Of a stretch of DNA of 64,000 nucleotides, positions 32,479 to 41,476 are shown in pieces (the first letter of the stretch is position 1; each line of letters begins with the position of its first letter). Position numbers and translations under genes: made by a program. The stretch is from Acidilobaceae archaeon. GTDB lineage: Archaea > Thermoproteota > Thermoprotei_A > Sulfolobales > Acidilobaceae. The DNA is taken from positions 299,542 through 363,541 of the forward strand of contig JALVZQ010000007.1 in the NCBI GenBank assembly GCA_027037535.1, in the 5' to 3' direction. Below the pieces are notes generated by a model. That model saw nothing but the letters and a program-made list of their open reading frames with translations. It did not search any database and was not told the DNA's origin.

Positions 32479-33774
32479 ATGGTCTCAGAGACACTTATCG
32501 CATCAATAGTGTTCCTAGCGGTCATAGCACTAATAATATCAAGGAAGATAGACGAAGTATCCGCCTCTATATTTGGCACAGTCCTGCTAGTAATACTGCT
32601 CGCTTCTTATACTGTAGAAGAGGCATTCTCCTACATTGATTGGGATATACTTGGAATACTTCTTGGCATGTGGATGATAACCGGCTACATGATAAAAGGA
32701 GGACTAGCCGACGCAGTGGTTAGCCGCCTAATAAAGATAACCGACGATTACCGTAAACTAATCGTCCTACTAGCAATAACGGCCGGATTCCTCAGCATAT
32801 TAGTCGACAATGTACTTGTAATCCTACTCTTCGGAAGCATAACTCTCGAAATAGCAAGAAAAGCCAAAGCAAACCCAATACTTGCAGTCCTACTAGTCGG
32901 GTTCAGCGCGAACTTCATGGGAACAGCCCTACTAATGGGAGACCTACCGCCACAGCTACTGCACAAAATAGCAGGAGCAGAATTCATCGACTTCATAGTA
33001 TGGCAAGGAAAACTAAGTAGCTTCCCACTACTAACAATCACATTCCTCATAGTCACATACTTGTACTACAGGATGTTCCTTGTGAAAGAGCCAAACGTCG
33101 AAATCCACGAAGAATACGGCTCCAATAAGACCAACAAATTACTACTAGTTACCAGCATACTATTTTTCATAGCCACAGTCATAGGCATGGCCCTGAGACC
33201 AATGCTAGGAGTCCCACTAGGATTCATCACGATATCCGGTGCAAGCGCCCTAGCACTAACAATAGAAATACTCAAGGCAACAGGAAGGGACCTACCGGGC
33301 TTCGAGGAAATAGTAGCAGACGTAGAATGGAGAGCACTCCTATTCTACGCAAGCCTCTTCACACTAGTAGGAGCCCTCGAAGTAAGCGGAGTACTAGAAA
33401 GAATAGCAGAGTCCCTAGTACCATACCTAACCGGAAGCCCCTTAGAGGCGTATACCGTATCATATTGGATGGTAGCTGCATTATCTACCTTCGTAGAACA
33501 CGACGCCCTCCTAATGACGTTCCTATTCCTAATAAAAGAAGCGGCTATAACTGCAGGCTTCGACCCAGGACACCTCTACTGGGGAATGGCATGGAGCGCT
33601 ACCCTGGCAAGTAACATGACAACCGCGGCAGCACCCGCTCTCTATGTAGCCGTTGTACTCTTAGAGAAGGAAGGATACAAAGTAACGGGGAAAACATTCC
33701 TAAAATATAGTATACCCTATATACTCCTATCACTAATAATCCACTACATAGTAACCGTAACGCTATGGCTTTAA
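32479..33774 (+). CDS. SLC13/ArsB-NhaD-superfamily ion transporter
   Basis: 431 aa, about 11-12 membrane helices in two halves. Motifs: DWDILGILLGMWMITGYM, the re-entrant hairpin SILVDNVLVILLFGSI, and NFMGTALLMGDLPPQLL in the first half, plus STFVEHDALLMTF and LASNMTTAAAPALYV in the second. It belongs to the ArsB/NhaD/CitMHS/DASS group; sodium-coupled organic-anion, arsenite or Na+/H+ transport are all possible. The asymmetric SxVDN repeat suggests DASS- or ArsB-like. Cotranscribed with the TrmB regulator, with which it overlaps by ten bases. Confidence 0.88.
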   Translation: MVSETLIASIVFLAVIALIISRKIDEVSASIFGTVLLVILLASYTVEEAFSYIDWDILGILLGMWMITGYMIKGGLADAVVSRLIKITDDYRKLIVLLAITAGFLSILVDNVLVILLFGSITLEIARKAKANPILAVLLVGFSANFMGTALLMGDLPPQLLHKIAGAEFIDFIVWQGKLSSFPLLTITFLIVTYLYYRMFLVKEPNVEIHEEYGSNKTNKLLLVTSILFFIATVIGMALRPMLGVPLGFITISGASALALTIEILKATGRDLPGFEEIVADVEWRALLFYASLFTLVGALEVSGVLERIAESLVPYLTGSPLEAYTVSYWMVAALSTFVEHDALLMTFLFLIKEAAITAGFDPGHLYWGMAWSATLASNMTTAAAPALYVAVVLLEKEGYKVTGKTFLKYSIPYILLSLIIHYIVTVTLWL

Positions 33775-34583
33775 CCAATAATATCGCGGAACTTGACCAA
33801 GGGGTCTACCAGGCCTTGATACGCGAAAACCATATGATAAATAAGATAAAAGCCCTACTAGGCCTAAACACGTATGAAGCAAAAGCATACCTAGCAATAC
33901 TCAAGCTAGGCAGCGCATCTCCTCTAAGGATATCAACAGTATCTGGAGTACCACGAGGAAGAATTTATGACGTATTGAAAAGCCTAGAGCTAAAGGGTCT
34001 AGTATACAGGTCGGGGGAAGACTACCATGCTGTTCGACCCAAAGAAGCGCTCTCACAAATAGCATACCAGGTCATCCTAGAAGCCAACACGAGACACACG
34101 GAGATAATGGAGCTCGCAAATAGCCTCGAAAACACGTATGGGTCCAGGCAACATTCAGGAGACCAAGTAAGAATAATACACGGCCTCGTTGAGAGCCTAT
34201 CGCTAGCCCTAACATTGTTAAAAACATGTAAAAACAACGTCATATTTAGTGTGAGTAAAGCTATCGAAAAAATAGTAGATGTAGGCGACTACATAGACCT
34301 CCTAATAGAAGCACTACCCCAGGATACCCTAATAGTGGTGTCAAGCGATAAGCACCCTCCCAGAGAATACGTTGAGAAACTACTCTCAAAGAACATAAGA
34401 CTATACTCTAGCCCAATAGCTTTCCTAGACATGATGATAGCATGCGACAACGTTCTCATAGGACTCCCTAGCTCAACACATACAGCGGTAACAATATACG
34501 TGAAGCACAAGGATTTCGCCGAGAGCCTAACTAAAAGGATCCTAGAACACATAGAGACTAAAGAGGATACCAGAGAATCCTAA
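33765..34583 (+). CDS. TrmB-family transcription regulator
   Basis: 272 aa. The winged helix at about residues 26-90 (LGLNTYEAKAYLAILKLGSASPLRISTVSGVPRGRIYDVLKSLELKGLVYR) is classic TrmB. Then a coiled helix and a C-terminal ligand-binding-like domain (about 115-270). ATG 33765 overlaps the transporter; ATG 33834 (MINKIKALLGLN) is an alternative. TrmB proteins repress sugar or transport genes and respond to small ligands; here it most likely controls its own operon through the palindrome at 32401. Confidence 0.9.
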   Translation: MALTNNIAELDQGVYQALIRENHMINKIKALLGLNTYEAKAYLAILKLGSASPLRISTVSGVPRGRIYDVLKSLELKGLVYRSGEDYHAVRPKEALSQIAYQVILEANTRHTEIMELANSLENTYGSRQHSGDQVRIIHGLVESLSLALTLLKTCKNNVIFSVSKAIEKIVDVGDYIDLLIEALPQDTLIVVSSDKHPPREYVEKLLSKNIRLYSSPIAFLDMMIACDNVLIGLPSSTHTAVTIYVKHKDFAESLTKRILEHIETKEDTRES

Positions 34584-34636
34584 TATACCCCCACATATTC
34601 TCTATAATGAATGGCCCAGCCACACATATGGCGGGA

Positions 34637-34754
34637 GCGGCCGTCGTCTAGCCTGGACTAGGACGCCGGCCTTCCAAGCCCCGCACTAGGGACAGTAGGA
34701 ACTGCGCGGGGGAGACGCCGGCGATCCCGGGTTCAAATCCCGGCGGCCGCACCA
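34637..34754 (+). tRNA. tRNA-Gly(TCC) with a 39-nt intron
   Basis: Acceptor GCGGCCG (34637-34643) pairs with CGGCCGC (34744-34750), then discriminator A and encoded CCA. D-arm GTCTAGCCTGGACTAGGAC; anticodon stem CCGGC/GCCGG; anticodon TCC at 34673-34675; T-arm CCGGG-TTCAAAT-CCCGG. A 39-base intron interrupts the anticodon loop at the standard 37/38 position, 34677-34715 (a one-base shift is not excluded), with CCCCGC/GCGGGG pairing able to form the bulge-helix-bulge recognised by the archaeal splicing endonuclease. Confidence 0.95.
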
Positions 34755-34791
34755 CGACCTATCAAATACTCCTATAAAACCAAAATGATGA

Positions 34792-35298
34792 GTGGCCATC
34801 GCCTGCTGGGGTAAATGGATATTGAGAACTAAAGTGCTCGACTTGATAGTTGTCCTCTTAGGCTTCGCGACTATGATCGCGATACTGGGAGTAACCAGCG
34901 GTATATTCTCGGGAAAAAGACCTGTAGGAAAGGTACAAGACGTAGAGTCTAATGGTACAATTCTTATAATAGGCAACTATACTTTCAACGCGTACATTGC
35001 TGATACAGTAGAAGAACGGGAGTGCGGATACTATTGCTATACAGATTATGAAGCTATAGTATTCTTGTGGAATTCAACTCCCAGTACAGTAACCTTCACG
35101 ATGAAAGGAATAGACTATCCAATATTATTAGTCCTTGTAAGAAACTGTACAGTATACGATGTTATCGAGATGATGCCAGGAAACCTCTATAAAATCAATA
35201 ATGTAGAGCCGACCGACTTATTCATTGAAGTAAGGAAACAGGTAAACATAATGAAAGGAGACCCAGTAATCCTAGACAATATATGTAATCGGTCTTAG
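34792..35298 (+). CDS. Membrane-anchored DUF192 protein
   Basis: 168 aa. One N-terminal helix (about 15-36) then an outside domain in the DUF192 order: EERECGYYCYTDYEAIVFLWNSTPSTVTFTMKGIDYPILLVLV, where the usual Met-rich strand is TFTMKGIDYPI, followed by VIEMMPGNLYKI and PTDLFIEV. DUF192 members are small extracellular beta proteins of unknown function. The Cys pair ECGYYC is unusual in position. ATG 34792 follows tRNA-Gly by 37 bases; the stop overlaps the convergent MATE gene by four bases. Confidence 0.75.
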   Translation: MAIACWGKWILRTKVLDLIVVLLGFATMIAILGVTSGIFSGKRPVGKVQDVESNGTILIIGNYTFNAYIADTVEERECGYYCYTDYEAIVFLWNSTPSTVTFTMKGIDYPILLVLVRNCTVYDVIEMMPGNLYKINNVEPTDLFIEVRKQVNIMKGDPVILDNICNRS

Positions 35299-36632
35299 AC
35301 GAGTTTTCGAGCTAGCTTACCAAAATATCTCTTATACACCCATAATAGTATCAGTGATCTCCCAGTAACGTCTATACCCATTGCCAACCAGGCACCCACA
35401 GCACACAGTCCCTCAGGCATAAACCTGGGCAATACACCGGCCGGGATTATCCTCAATAGGTATAATGCGGATAGATTAATTATTGTAGGTATTGTAGTGT
35501 TGCCCGCGCCCCGAATACTCATAGCAATACTCATTACGACTCCTAGGGGAGGCTCTGTTACTCCAGCTATTATCAAGTAATACATCGCGAGCCTCGCAAC
35601 ATTAGCAGACCCCGTAAAAACATATGGGAGTCTATTACTCAACAGGAGTATCACTATCATGCTAATAGCTCCCGCGACAAGATTCAACTTAGCTACTTCA
35701 ACACCTATATGTTTAGCTTTATCGGGATTTCCTGCACCAATTGCTTGGCCGACAAGTGCAGCACCGCTCTCAGCTATACTAAATAATGGCAGAAAAGCCA
35801 GACTCTCTATACGCACACCTATTGTATGTGCGGCCAGTGCGTCTTCTCCACATCTAGCAACAGCTCCTATATACGCGAGGTTTCCTCCAACGAATACGAG
35901 ACGTTCGATAAGCGTCGGGAACCCAATCTTGGTCGCCTTCCAAGCAAGATGCCTCGGCGGCCTTGGCACTGGTTTCATACCGGCGTGACTTGGTAGATAT
36001 AGATAGAGCCCAATAGCGTAAACCATATTCGCTATACTACTGGCATAGCCAGCACCACTAATTCCGAGGCGTGGAAAGCCGTAGAGGCCGAATATCAGTA
36101 TGGGGTCAAGTACACCGTTAGCAATCGTAAAGATAATTGTCGAGTATAATACTGGTCTTGTTCTACCTACCCCACGATACACGGCTCCAAAAACGAGCCC
36201 TATATAAGCGAAGGGCATCCCATAAAGTCTTGCCCTGTAATAGTCTATTGCTAGGGACTTTGCTGTTAACCCGACTTTCTCGCCCGCAATAATATCTACA
36301 AGATAGGGAGCAGTCTTCCACAACAAGGTAATAACGGGAATTGCGAGTATGAAGTTCGCGGTCAAAATCTCCCCAACAGACTGCTCCGCTGTGGTCTTCT
36401 TAGATGCTCCAACAGCCTGGCTAACCAGGACAAGAGCACCAGTATAATAAAGGGCACCTATCGAGAAAGTGAGCCATCCAAGGTATCCTCCTACTCCTGC
36501 GGCAGCGAGAGCATCATCACCCAGCCGGCTAATGAAATATGTATCAATGATCCACAGTATACTGTCAGCGCCTTCAGCTAGCATTAGCGGCAGTGCAATT
36601 ACTAATGCCTTTCTCCACACTTCTTTATCCAA
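35295..36632 (-). CDS. MATE-family multidrug/cation efflux transporter
   Basis: 445 aa, 12 membrane helices in two MATE repeats. Characteristic stretches: LPLMLAEGADSILWIIDTYFISRLGDDALAAAGVGG at the N-terminus and GARQAIGA-like SGAALVGQAIGAGNPDKAKHIG in the second half. Such antiporters expel cationic drugs or metabolites using Na+ or H+. Single-gene unit; a TATA-rich gap of 240 bases lies upstream with no gene. Confidence 0.92.
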   Translation of the reverse strand: MDKEVWRKALVIALPLMLAEGADSILWIIDTYFISRLGDDALAAAGVGGYLGWLTFSIGALYYTGALVLVSQAVGASKKTTAEQSVGEILTANFILAIPVITLLWKTAPYLVDIIAGEKVGLTAKSLAIDYYRARLYGMPFAYIGLVFGAVYRGVGRTRPVLYSTIIFTIANGVLDPILIFGLYGFPRLGISGAGYASSIANMVYAIGLYLYLPSHAGMKPVPRPPRHLAWKATKIGFPTLIERLVFVGGNLAYIGAVARCGEDALAAHTIGVRIESLAFLPLFSIAESGAALVGQAIGAGNPDKAKHIGVEVAKLNLVAGAISMIVILLLSNRLPYVFTGSANVARLAMYYLIIAGVTEPPLGVVMSIAMSIRGAGNTTIPTIINLSALYLLRIIPAGVLPRFMPEGLCAVGAWLAMGIDVTGRSLILLWVYKRYFGKLARKLV

Positions 36633-36874
36633 GGTGGAGGCACCTCACTGGTTCTGCTGAGGCATTATACTCGTATCGTTATGGTTTGTTTATTCGATCG
36701 GCTCAATACCTTCGAATGTATTGGTATAAGAAATAATTATAAGACTATCATACTACTCGGAGTAAAAGAACCAGGATCTGGGTCTAAGATATAAGAAGAA
36801 TATAACATGGAACAGCTAGATCATTCTACCATAGCCGATGTAGGCAGGTGAGAGAAAACAATATGTCTGAGGTA

Positions 36875-37354
36875 TTAGCCTCCGGGAGATCCATGCCAAG
36901 GACTATCCTTCCACACTAGCTCCCATACGTCTTCTTCCTTTAGGGCCTCCTTCTCAGCGATGTTCTTCTCTATATCAACAAGTAATGCATGATGCTTGGC
37001 CTCATCTTCATGTATAGCCATCAATAGGAGCTTAAGCCTCGGATCACTCGTCTTATCTGCAAGCTCTTTAGTTAACCTGACCATTTCAGCCTCCATCTCG
37101 ATATGCTTCCTAATACCTTTCTTCAACAACTCAAGCTCCTCATCGGATAAGAAGGGGGACTTGCCCTCAATAGTATTAACGATAGCCTCATATAGTAGAC
37201 TGTGCTTAAACGAGTCTCTAGCAATACCCTCGATAATCGCACGTAAAACTGGATGACTTATACTATGTGCTAGGTTTTCGAGCTCGGTCGCGTATTTCTC
37301 TTCTTCTACAATCATCTTTTTAGCTATATTCATTATTTCTTTGGTAGAACTCAT
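36875..37354 (-). CDS. Ferritin-like diiron protein with conserved C-terminal motif
   Basis: 159 aa from ATG 37354; GGTGAT is seven bases upstream, and the in-frame GTG at 37363 is less likely. Four-helix bundle with carboxylate/His pairs: EEEKYATELENLAH, IARDSFKHSLLYEAI, EMEAEMVRLTKEL and IHEDEAKHHALLVDI. The tail VWELVWKDSPWHGSPGG is conserved in crenarchaeal ferritin-like proteins. No rubredoxin domain. Likely stores or oxidises iron or protects against peroxide. Isolated gene. Confidence 0.8.
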   Translation of the reverse strand: MSSTKEIMNIAKKMIVEEEKYATELENLAHSISHPVLRAIIEGIARDSFKHSLLYEAIVNTIEGKSPFLSDEELELLKKGIRKHIEMEAEMVRLTKELADKTSDPRLKLLLMAIHEDEAKHHALLVDIEKNIAEKEALKEEDVWELVWKDSPWHGSPGG

Positions 37355-37512
37355 GCTTATCACCTAGTATTTCTTTATGGTAACACGATATTTATAGAAA
37401 CTTGAATTAATAGTTAATATGCTTTTGGATGTACCTAATGGGCAATTATATAAGTTGATAAGCAAACATTATTAATTATGTAATTATAGAGTTATCATGC
37501 AATGGTATAAAG

Positions 37513-38997
37513 GTGCTATTAATGGATGCAATAGCAGTGCTTGGATTGGATGCGTTACCATATAGGTATTTAAAAATATATGCTGAAAAAGGGATCGCGC
37601 CCAATATTTTCAAATTACAAAATATCCACGCCTCTTATAGGATAAGAGCAATACCTCCTATTACTCCAGCTAGCTGGCCCTCTATTATGAGTGGTGTAAA
37701 TCCGGGAAAACACGGTATTTTTAGCTTTAGTGGATTTGATAAGAAAACGAAAAAAGTATTTTATTATAATGCAAGCCATCTCATGCATCCTCGTATAACA
37801 GAAATGATAGCTTATGAAGGCGGAACAGTCTTATCAGTAAATCCTATAATGGACTATCCAATATTCCCGCATAAGAATTTAACAATTGTATCCAACATGT
37901 TTTTTACACCAAAACCATTATCTTATCCTAAAAATCTCATCGATAAGTATTTTTCTACAGAAGTTCCTTTACCGAAAAATAAAACACAATATATTAAATA
38001 TCTTGACGGCTTAGAAGCTTTGCTAGAAGATTACTTGCAAAATCCTCCAAAGCTAATATGGATAAATCTTAACTTTCCAGATGCATTATACCATGCTATT
38101 CCAGAAACATTGAATAATCCTGAAAAGGTATCGCAGATTTGGAGAAGAATAGATAAAATATATCTAATGTTAAAGGAAATAATAGGTAATGTTATAATAG
38201 TTTCGGATCATGGCTTTTCGAGACATGAAATTAGGATTAGTATTAATGACATTTTAATTAAACATAACTTGGCCGCTTCAAAATCAGCAAGGGAGGAGTA
38301 TCTTACTCATAAGGATCCTAACGAGTTTAGAATAGTAAAAATAAATCCAAGAGTAATGAGGTTCCTGATGAAAACAGGGTTAAAAGATCGATTTATTTCA
38401 CCTGTTGTTAGAAGAGTAGTTAAACCACTTTACGAGAAATTGACAAAGAAAAAGCTTATGTTTGGATCAAGCTACTATATCGATGTACATAATAGTGATG
38501 TTATTTACCCTACGCTAAATTCCTTCGGAGTATACGTCTTAAATAGTGATAAGTTAGAGCAAGCTTTGTCGGTTCTAAAGCAATACGAGGGACTAAGTAT
38601 AGTAGAGTATAAAGGAAAGATATTCAATGGAAGATACTTGGATCGAATACCAGATATAGTTATTATCCCTGATTATGATAAAGGATATGTTCTTGGCCCT
38701 CCTGATATAGTTGGATCAGTTTATAATAAGACTATTACGTATGATCATGATTTATGGGGTAGTATGATTTTGGATTTAAGTGATACGGATTCTATTAATT
38801 TAGAATATTTGAACTCGCTCGATTATCTTGAAAACATGATGGTAGGACCAATCGTTCAGTGTATGTTGGGTTATCCATTAAGTATTGATGTAGATAGTAA
38901 GAGTTTAATAGAGAAGTCTTGTAACAGGGATCTTAGTTACAAGAACTATAGAGGAAAGTTTCTAGTTTCAAAGAAGTTAGCAGTGCGTAAAACATAG
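37513..38997 (+). CDS. Type I phosphodiesterase / alkaline-phosphatase superfamily enzyme
   Basis: 494 aa from GTG 37513 (ATG 37522 is an alternative). Alkaline-phosphatase fold cues: AVLGLDALPYRYL (metal D13), ITPASWPSIMSGVNPGKHGIF with nucleophile T51, NFPDALYHA, and IIVSDHGFSRHEIRISINDIL (metal Asp-His). Likely hydrolyses phosphodiesters or nucleotide-sugar/lipid phosphates; the subcellular site is probably cytoplasmic since no signal peptide is seen. Distinctly AT-rich with an A-ending codon bias, like the FkbM gene, suggesting acquisition. Stands alone. Confidence 0.87.
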   Translation: MLLMDAIAVLGLDALPYRYLKIYAEKGIAPNIFKLQNIHASYRIRAIPPITPASWPSIMSGVNPGKHGIFSFSGFDKKTKKVFYYNASHLMHPRITEMIAYEGGTVLSVNPIMDYPIFPHKNLTIVSNMFFTPKPLSYPKNLIDKYFSTEVPLPKNKTQYIKYLDGLEALLEDYLQNPPKLIWINLNFPDALYHAIPETLNNPEKVSQIWRRIDKIYLMLKEIIGNVIIVSDHGFSRHEIRISINDILIKHNLAASKSAREEYLTHKDPNEFRIVKINPRVMRFLMKTGLKDRFISPVVRRVVKPLYEKLTKKKLMFGSSYYIDVHNSDVIYPTLNSFGVYVLNSDKLEQALSVLKQYEGLSIVEYKGKIFNGRYLDRIPDIVIIPDYDKGYVLGPPDIVGSVYNKTITYDHDLWGSMILDLSDTDSINLEYLNSLDYLENMMVGPIVQCMLGYPLSIDVDSKSLIEKSCNRDLSYKNYRGKFLVSKKLAVRKT

Positions 38998-39103
38998 TAA
39001 TATATCTATGCGATACGAAATATTTCTTAGTAGATGAGATACTAAATTAAGCGTGTTATGAGACGAATTATTATATGGTAGGGGTATTAGGAGGTGACGC
39101 TAT

Positions 39104-39499
39104 ATGTCGTCGGCGTCCAGCATAATTGCTAAAATAAGGAGGGGCCTAGATAAGATTAAGGAGAAGTTTGAAAAAGGAGATCGTAATGGCATGGTTCTCA
39201 CAATACTCGCATTAGAGAGAGCTTTAAAGAATAAGGATAAGGTTTCTATAAAAGATGTTGTATTCGAGGCCAGGAATATTATTAAGAAGCGTGAGATAAA
39301 TGTTAGCTGGGGAGTGAGTTATAGTGAATATAATGAGGAGCTCGCTAGAAAGCTTGTGAGAGAATTGGTCGAGTTGGGTCTTGTAGAGGAGCTAGAAGGC
39401 GGATACTATAGGTTTAGATATATAGAAGATCTAGATCCTAGAGCGGAGATATATGCCAGGTTTGGCCACTTATTGCTATATGGAGGGCCAGCTAGATAA
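39104..39499 (+). CDS. Small winged-helix-like protein, unknown function
   Basis: 131 aa with a strong ribosome site (GGAGGTGA, 39090-39097) before ATG 39104. N-terminal helices (RRGLDKIKEKFEKGDRNGMVLTILALERAL), a middle helix-turn-helix (VSIKDVVFEARNIIKKREINVSWGV), and ELARKLVRELVELGLVEELEGGYYRFRYI, a recognition helix plus wing. It resembles a DNA-binding helper or an MCM-partner-like protein, but I cannot name a family. Convergent with the NifX-like gene. Confidence 0.72.
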   Translation: MSSASSIIAKIRRGLDKIKEKFEKGDRNGMVLTILALERALKNKDKVSIKDVVFEARNIIKKREINVSWGVSYSEYNEELARKLVRELVELGLVEELEGGYYRFRYIEDLDPRAEIYARFGHLLLYGGPAR

Positions 39500-39517
39500 G
39501 AAATGATTGTAGATTTG

Positions 39518-39898
39518 CTATATTTTTATGCTTGGCCCGTAAACTTGTTTCAGTGCTTCTTCGATCCTCGTACCAGGCCTAACTTTTACTACTTTTATGC
39601 CATGATTCTCCATGTATTCTTCTCCGCCTGGACCTAGGAAGGTTGTAACTATAATTTGGCAGTACTTGTTGAGTAAATGGATTTTTTCCCGTTTCTCTTC
39701 GTTTCCATGGTGATGGCCGTGCTCTTCTTCGTCCTTGTAGATGTTTTCTATTATTTTGATTAGTACTGGTCTCCCTTTATTATCTAGTACGTAGTGGAAG
39801 TAGTATTTTGCATCTCCGAAGTGTCCGATTTTTACTTTGATGCCATCATCGGTTGCTATGCTTATACAAGGGTTTTCCTTAATCATTGTTCTCCCCAT
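39518..39898 (-). CDS. NifX/NifB-like Fe-Mo cofactor domain protein
   Basis: 126 aa from ATG 39898; ATG 39940 upstream adds 14 unrelated residues and sits too close to the TATA, while ATG 39886 begins with CISIATDDG, the canonical start. Fold markers: ISIATDDGIKVKIGHFGDAKYYFHYVLD, and GPGGEEYMENHGIKVVKVRPGTRIEEALKQV. A His-rich loop (EEEHGHHHGNEEKRE, about residues 60-74) is inserted and could bind Ni, Cu or Fe. Without nif genes nearby it probably handles a metal cluster, not nitrogenase. Confidence 0.85.
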   Translation of the reverse strand: MGRTMIKENPCISIATDDGIKVKIGHFGDAKYYFHYVLDNKGRPVLIKIIENIYKDEEEHGHHHGNEEKREKIHLLNKYCQIIVTTFLGPGGEEYMENHGIKVVKVRPGTRIEEALKQVYGPSIKI

Positions 39899-40001
39899 GT
39901 TATTTTGGTGCGTTTTAGTTGGTGAAAAAGAAGACAGCATGGATTGTTATGTACTATAAGAATCGTTGAGAATAAAATATATAGGTTTAGCTTGTACTTG
40001 T

Positions 40002-41171
40002 TTAGTCGTGTATTTCTTCGGGTCCTGATAGTTCTTCTGTATGCTTGATTACAGGCTTGTATCCTAGCTTGTATGGCTTGAATTTGCCGTGGAGTTTCTT
40101 GAGGACCTGTGGTAGGGTTGTGTATTCCATTTCTTCTGGTCCTAGTCGGTGTGGCATGAATGGTCCGTGTCTCCTCATATAGTCTGTTATTATTTGTGCT
40201 AGTCTCCGTGTCTCGTCGAAAGCTGGGTCGTCGAATAGGTCTACTGGGCCTATTAGTTCTCCTTTGTGGATCTGGAATCCTAATGCTATTACTCTAGGCG
40301 GGCCGTCGAACCTAGTCATCTTAGCGTCTTTGAGGCCTACAGGCATTAGTGGTCCGTGATGGCTTCCCCTCATCCATCCTGCTACTAGGTGGGGGAAGGC
40401 GAACGCCTCTAGTACTTCTCCCACCGCTGGGAACCCACTCTGTGCACGGACTACCATAACGGGGTCGTCTTTTCCAACGTATTTACCTGCGATTAGGTTC
40501 AGTCTCTCGCTGCTAACTACTGCGCCGACTTCGTGGTCGGTCTTCCTGTATACGTGTTTGATAACGTATCTTCCCGGGGTCCCGATGAGCGCTAGGAGAT
40601 CGTAGAGTTCTTCCGGCGTTGAGAGCTCTACTACTTTTCCTTCGAATACGTCTAATACCTGGAATATGAATCCATCATGCATTCTTGGATCTATAACTAG
40701 TCCTGCCGTGTTGAATGGGTCGGCGAAGATTTTGTAGAGTGGTAGGTTGAATGCTCCTGGCTCGGTCTTATCGGCCATAAATACTATTACTGGCTCAGAG
40801 GGTCTTTCCACGAATTCCATCTCTGCTACTCCTGGACCCATTCCCCTCACGTTACCGCTGAATGCGTCACTAAGTAGGTCTTGGCCTGCGGCATATAGGC
40901 CGAGGTCCTTTGCTACTTTTGTCGCTTCTTTGAATGCTGTCCATGCGAGCTCGTGTATCTCGGGACTATCTACTCCTTTATAGTGTGTCATTATGAGTTG
41001 CAGATCGTCTCCTACATGTGTAACGTAGAAACTCTTTATTACTCCTTTCTTTTTGGCTTCTGCGAGGACGCGGCTAGCGGCTAGCATTGTGTCGGGATGT
41101 ACTTTGTGATGTCCAGCTATGCTTCCAATATCTGCTTTTATAACACTAATTGTGACTTTTTCTCCGGACAT
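40002..41171 (-). CDS. fbp: Bifunctional fructose-1,6-bisphosphate aldolase/phosphatase
   Basis: 389 aa, full length for the archaeal type V enzyme. N-terminal metal/substrate loops TISVIKADIGSIAGHHKVHPD and THVGDDLQLIMTH; Schiff-base region GKYVGKDDPVM with Y231 and K234, matching the catalytic Tyr-Val-Gly-Lys arrangement known from crystal structures; GFPAVGEVLEAFAFPHLVAGWMRGSHHGP in the C-terminal half. Condenses DHAP and GAP and dephosphorylates FBP: the one-way gate of gluconeogenesis. Start ATG 41171 follows a GGTGA site. Single gene. Confidence 0.96.
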   Translation of the reverse strand: MSGEKVTISVIKADIGSIAGHHKVHPDTMLAASRVLAEAKKKGVIKSFYVTHVGDDLQLIMTHYKGVDSPEIHELAWTAFKEATKVAKDLGLYAAGQDLLSDAFSGNVRGMGPGVAEMEFVERPSEPVIVFMADKTEPGAFNLPLYKIFADPFNTAGLVIDPRMHDGFIFQVLDVFEGKVVELSTPEELYDLLALIGTPGRYVIKHVYRKTDHEVGAVVSSERLNLIAGKYVGKDDPVMVVRAQSGFPAVGEVLEAFAFPHLVAGWMRGSHHGPLMPVGLKDAKMTRFDGPPRVIALGFQIHKGELIGPVDLFDDPAFDETRRLAQIITDYMRRHGPFMPHRLGPEEMEYTTLPQVLKKLHGKFKPYKLGYKPVIKHTEELSGPEEIHD

Positions 41172-41476
41172 ATCTCATCACCGTGCAACCGTATCTTTCA
41201 ATATATTATAGAGTGCTGTTATTTATTAAATGCCTATACTGATTAGTTCTGAGACTAATTCTATTCTTTAGAGGTATTCTTTTGGATAGGCTTATTCATT
41301 ATATAGTTTTAGTTATACGACGGTTCTCGTACATACAATAAATAAGTATATTGAGTTTTAATAGTTCTATTAACTTTTTTCATTACATAAAGTTCATCGT
41401 TGTTTAGAAGATACGAGTATAAAATCTATATATTATTGAGAGATTCTATTAAGAAGCACTTGCTATAGGTGAAGGG
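41172..41476. other. AT-rich intergenic region (305 bases)
   Basis: Divergent region between the FBP aldolase/phosphatase gene and the exported propeller-like gene. It is very AT-rich with several TATA-like runs (for example near 41300-41345) that could serve either gene. No reading frame is supported. Confidence 0.55.
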
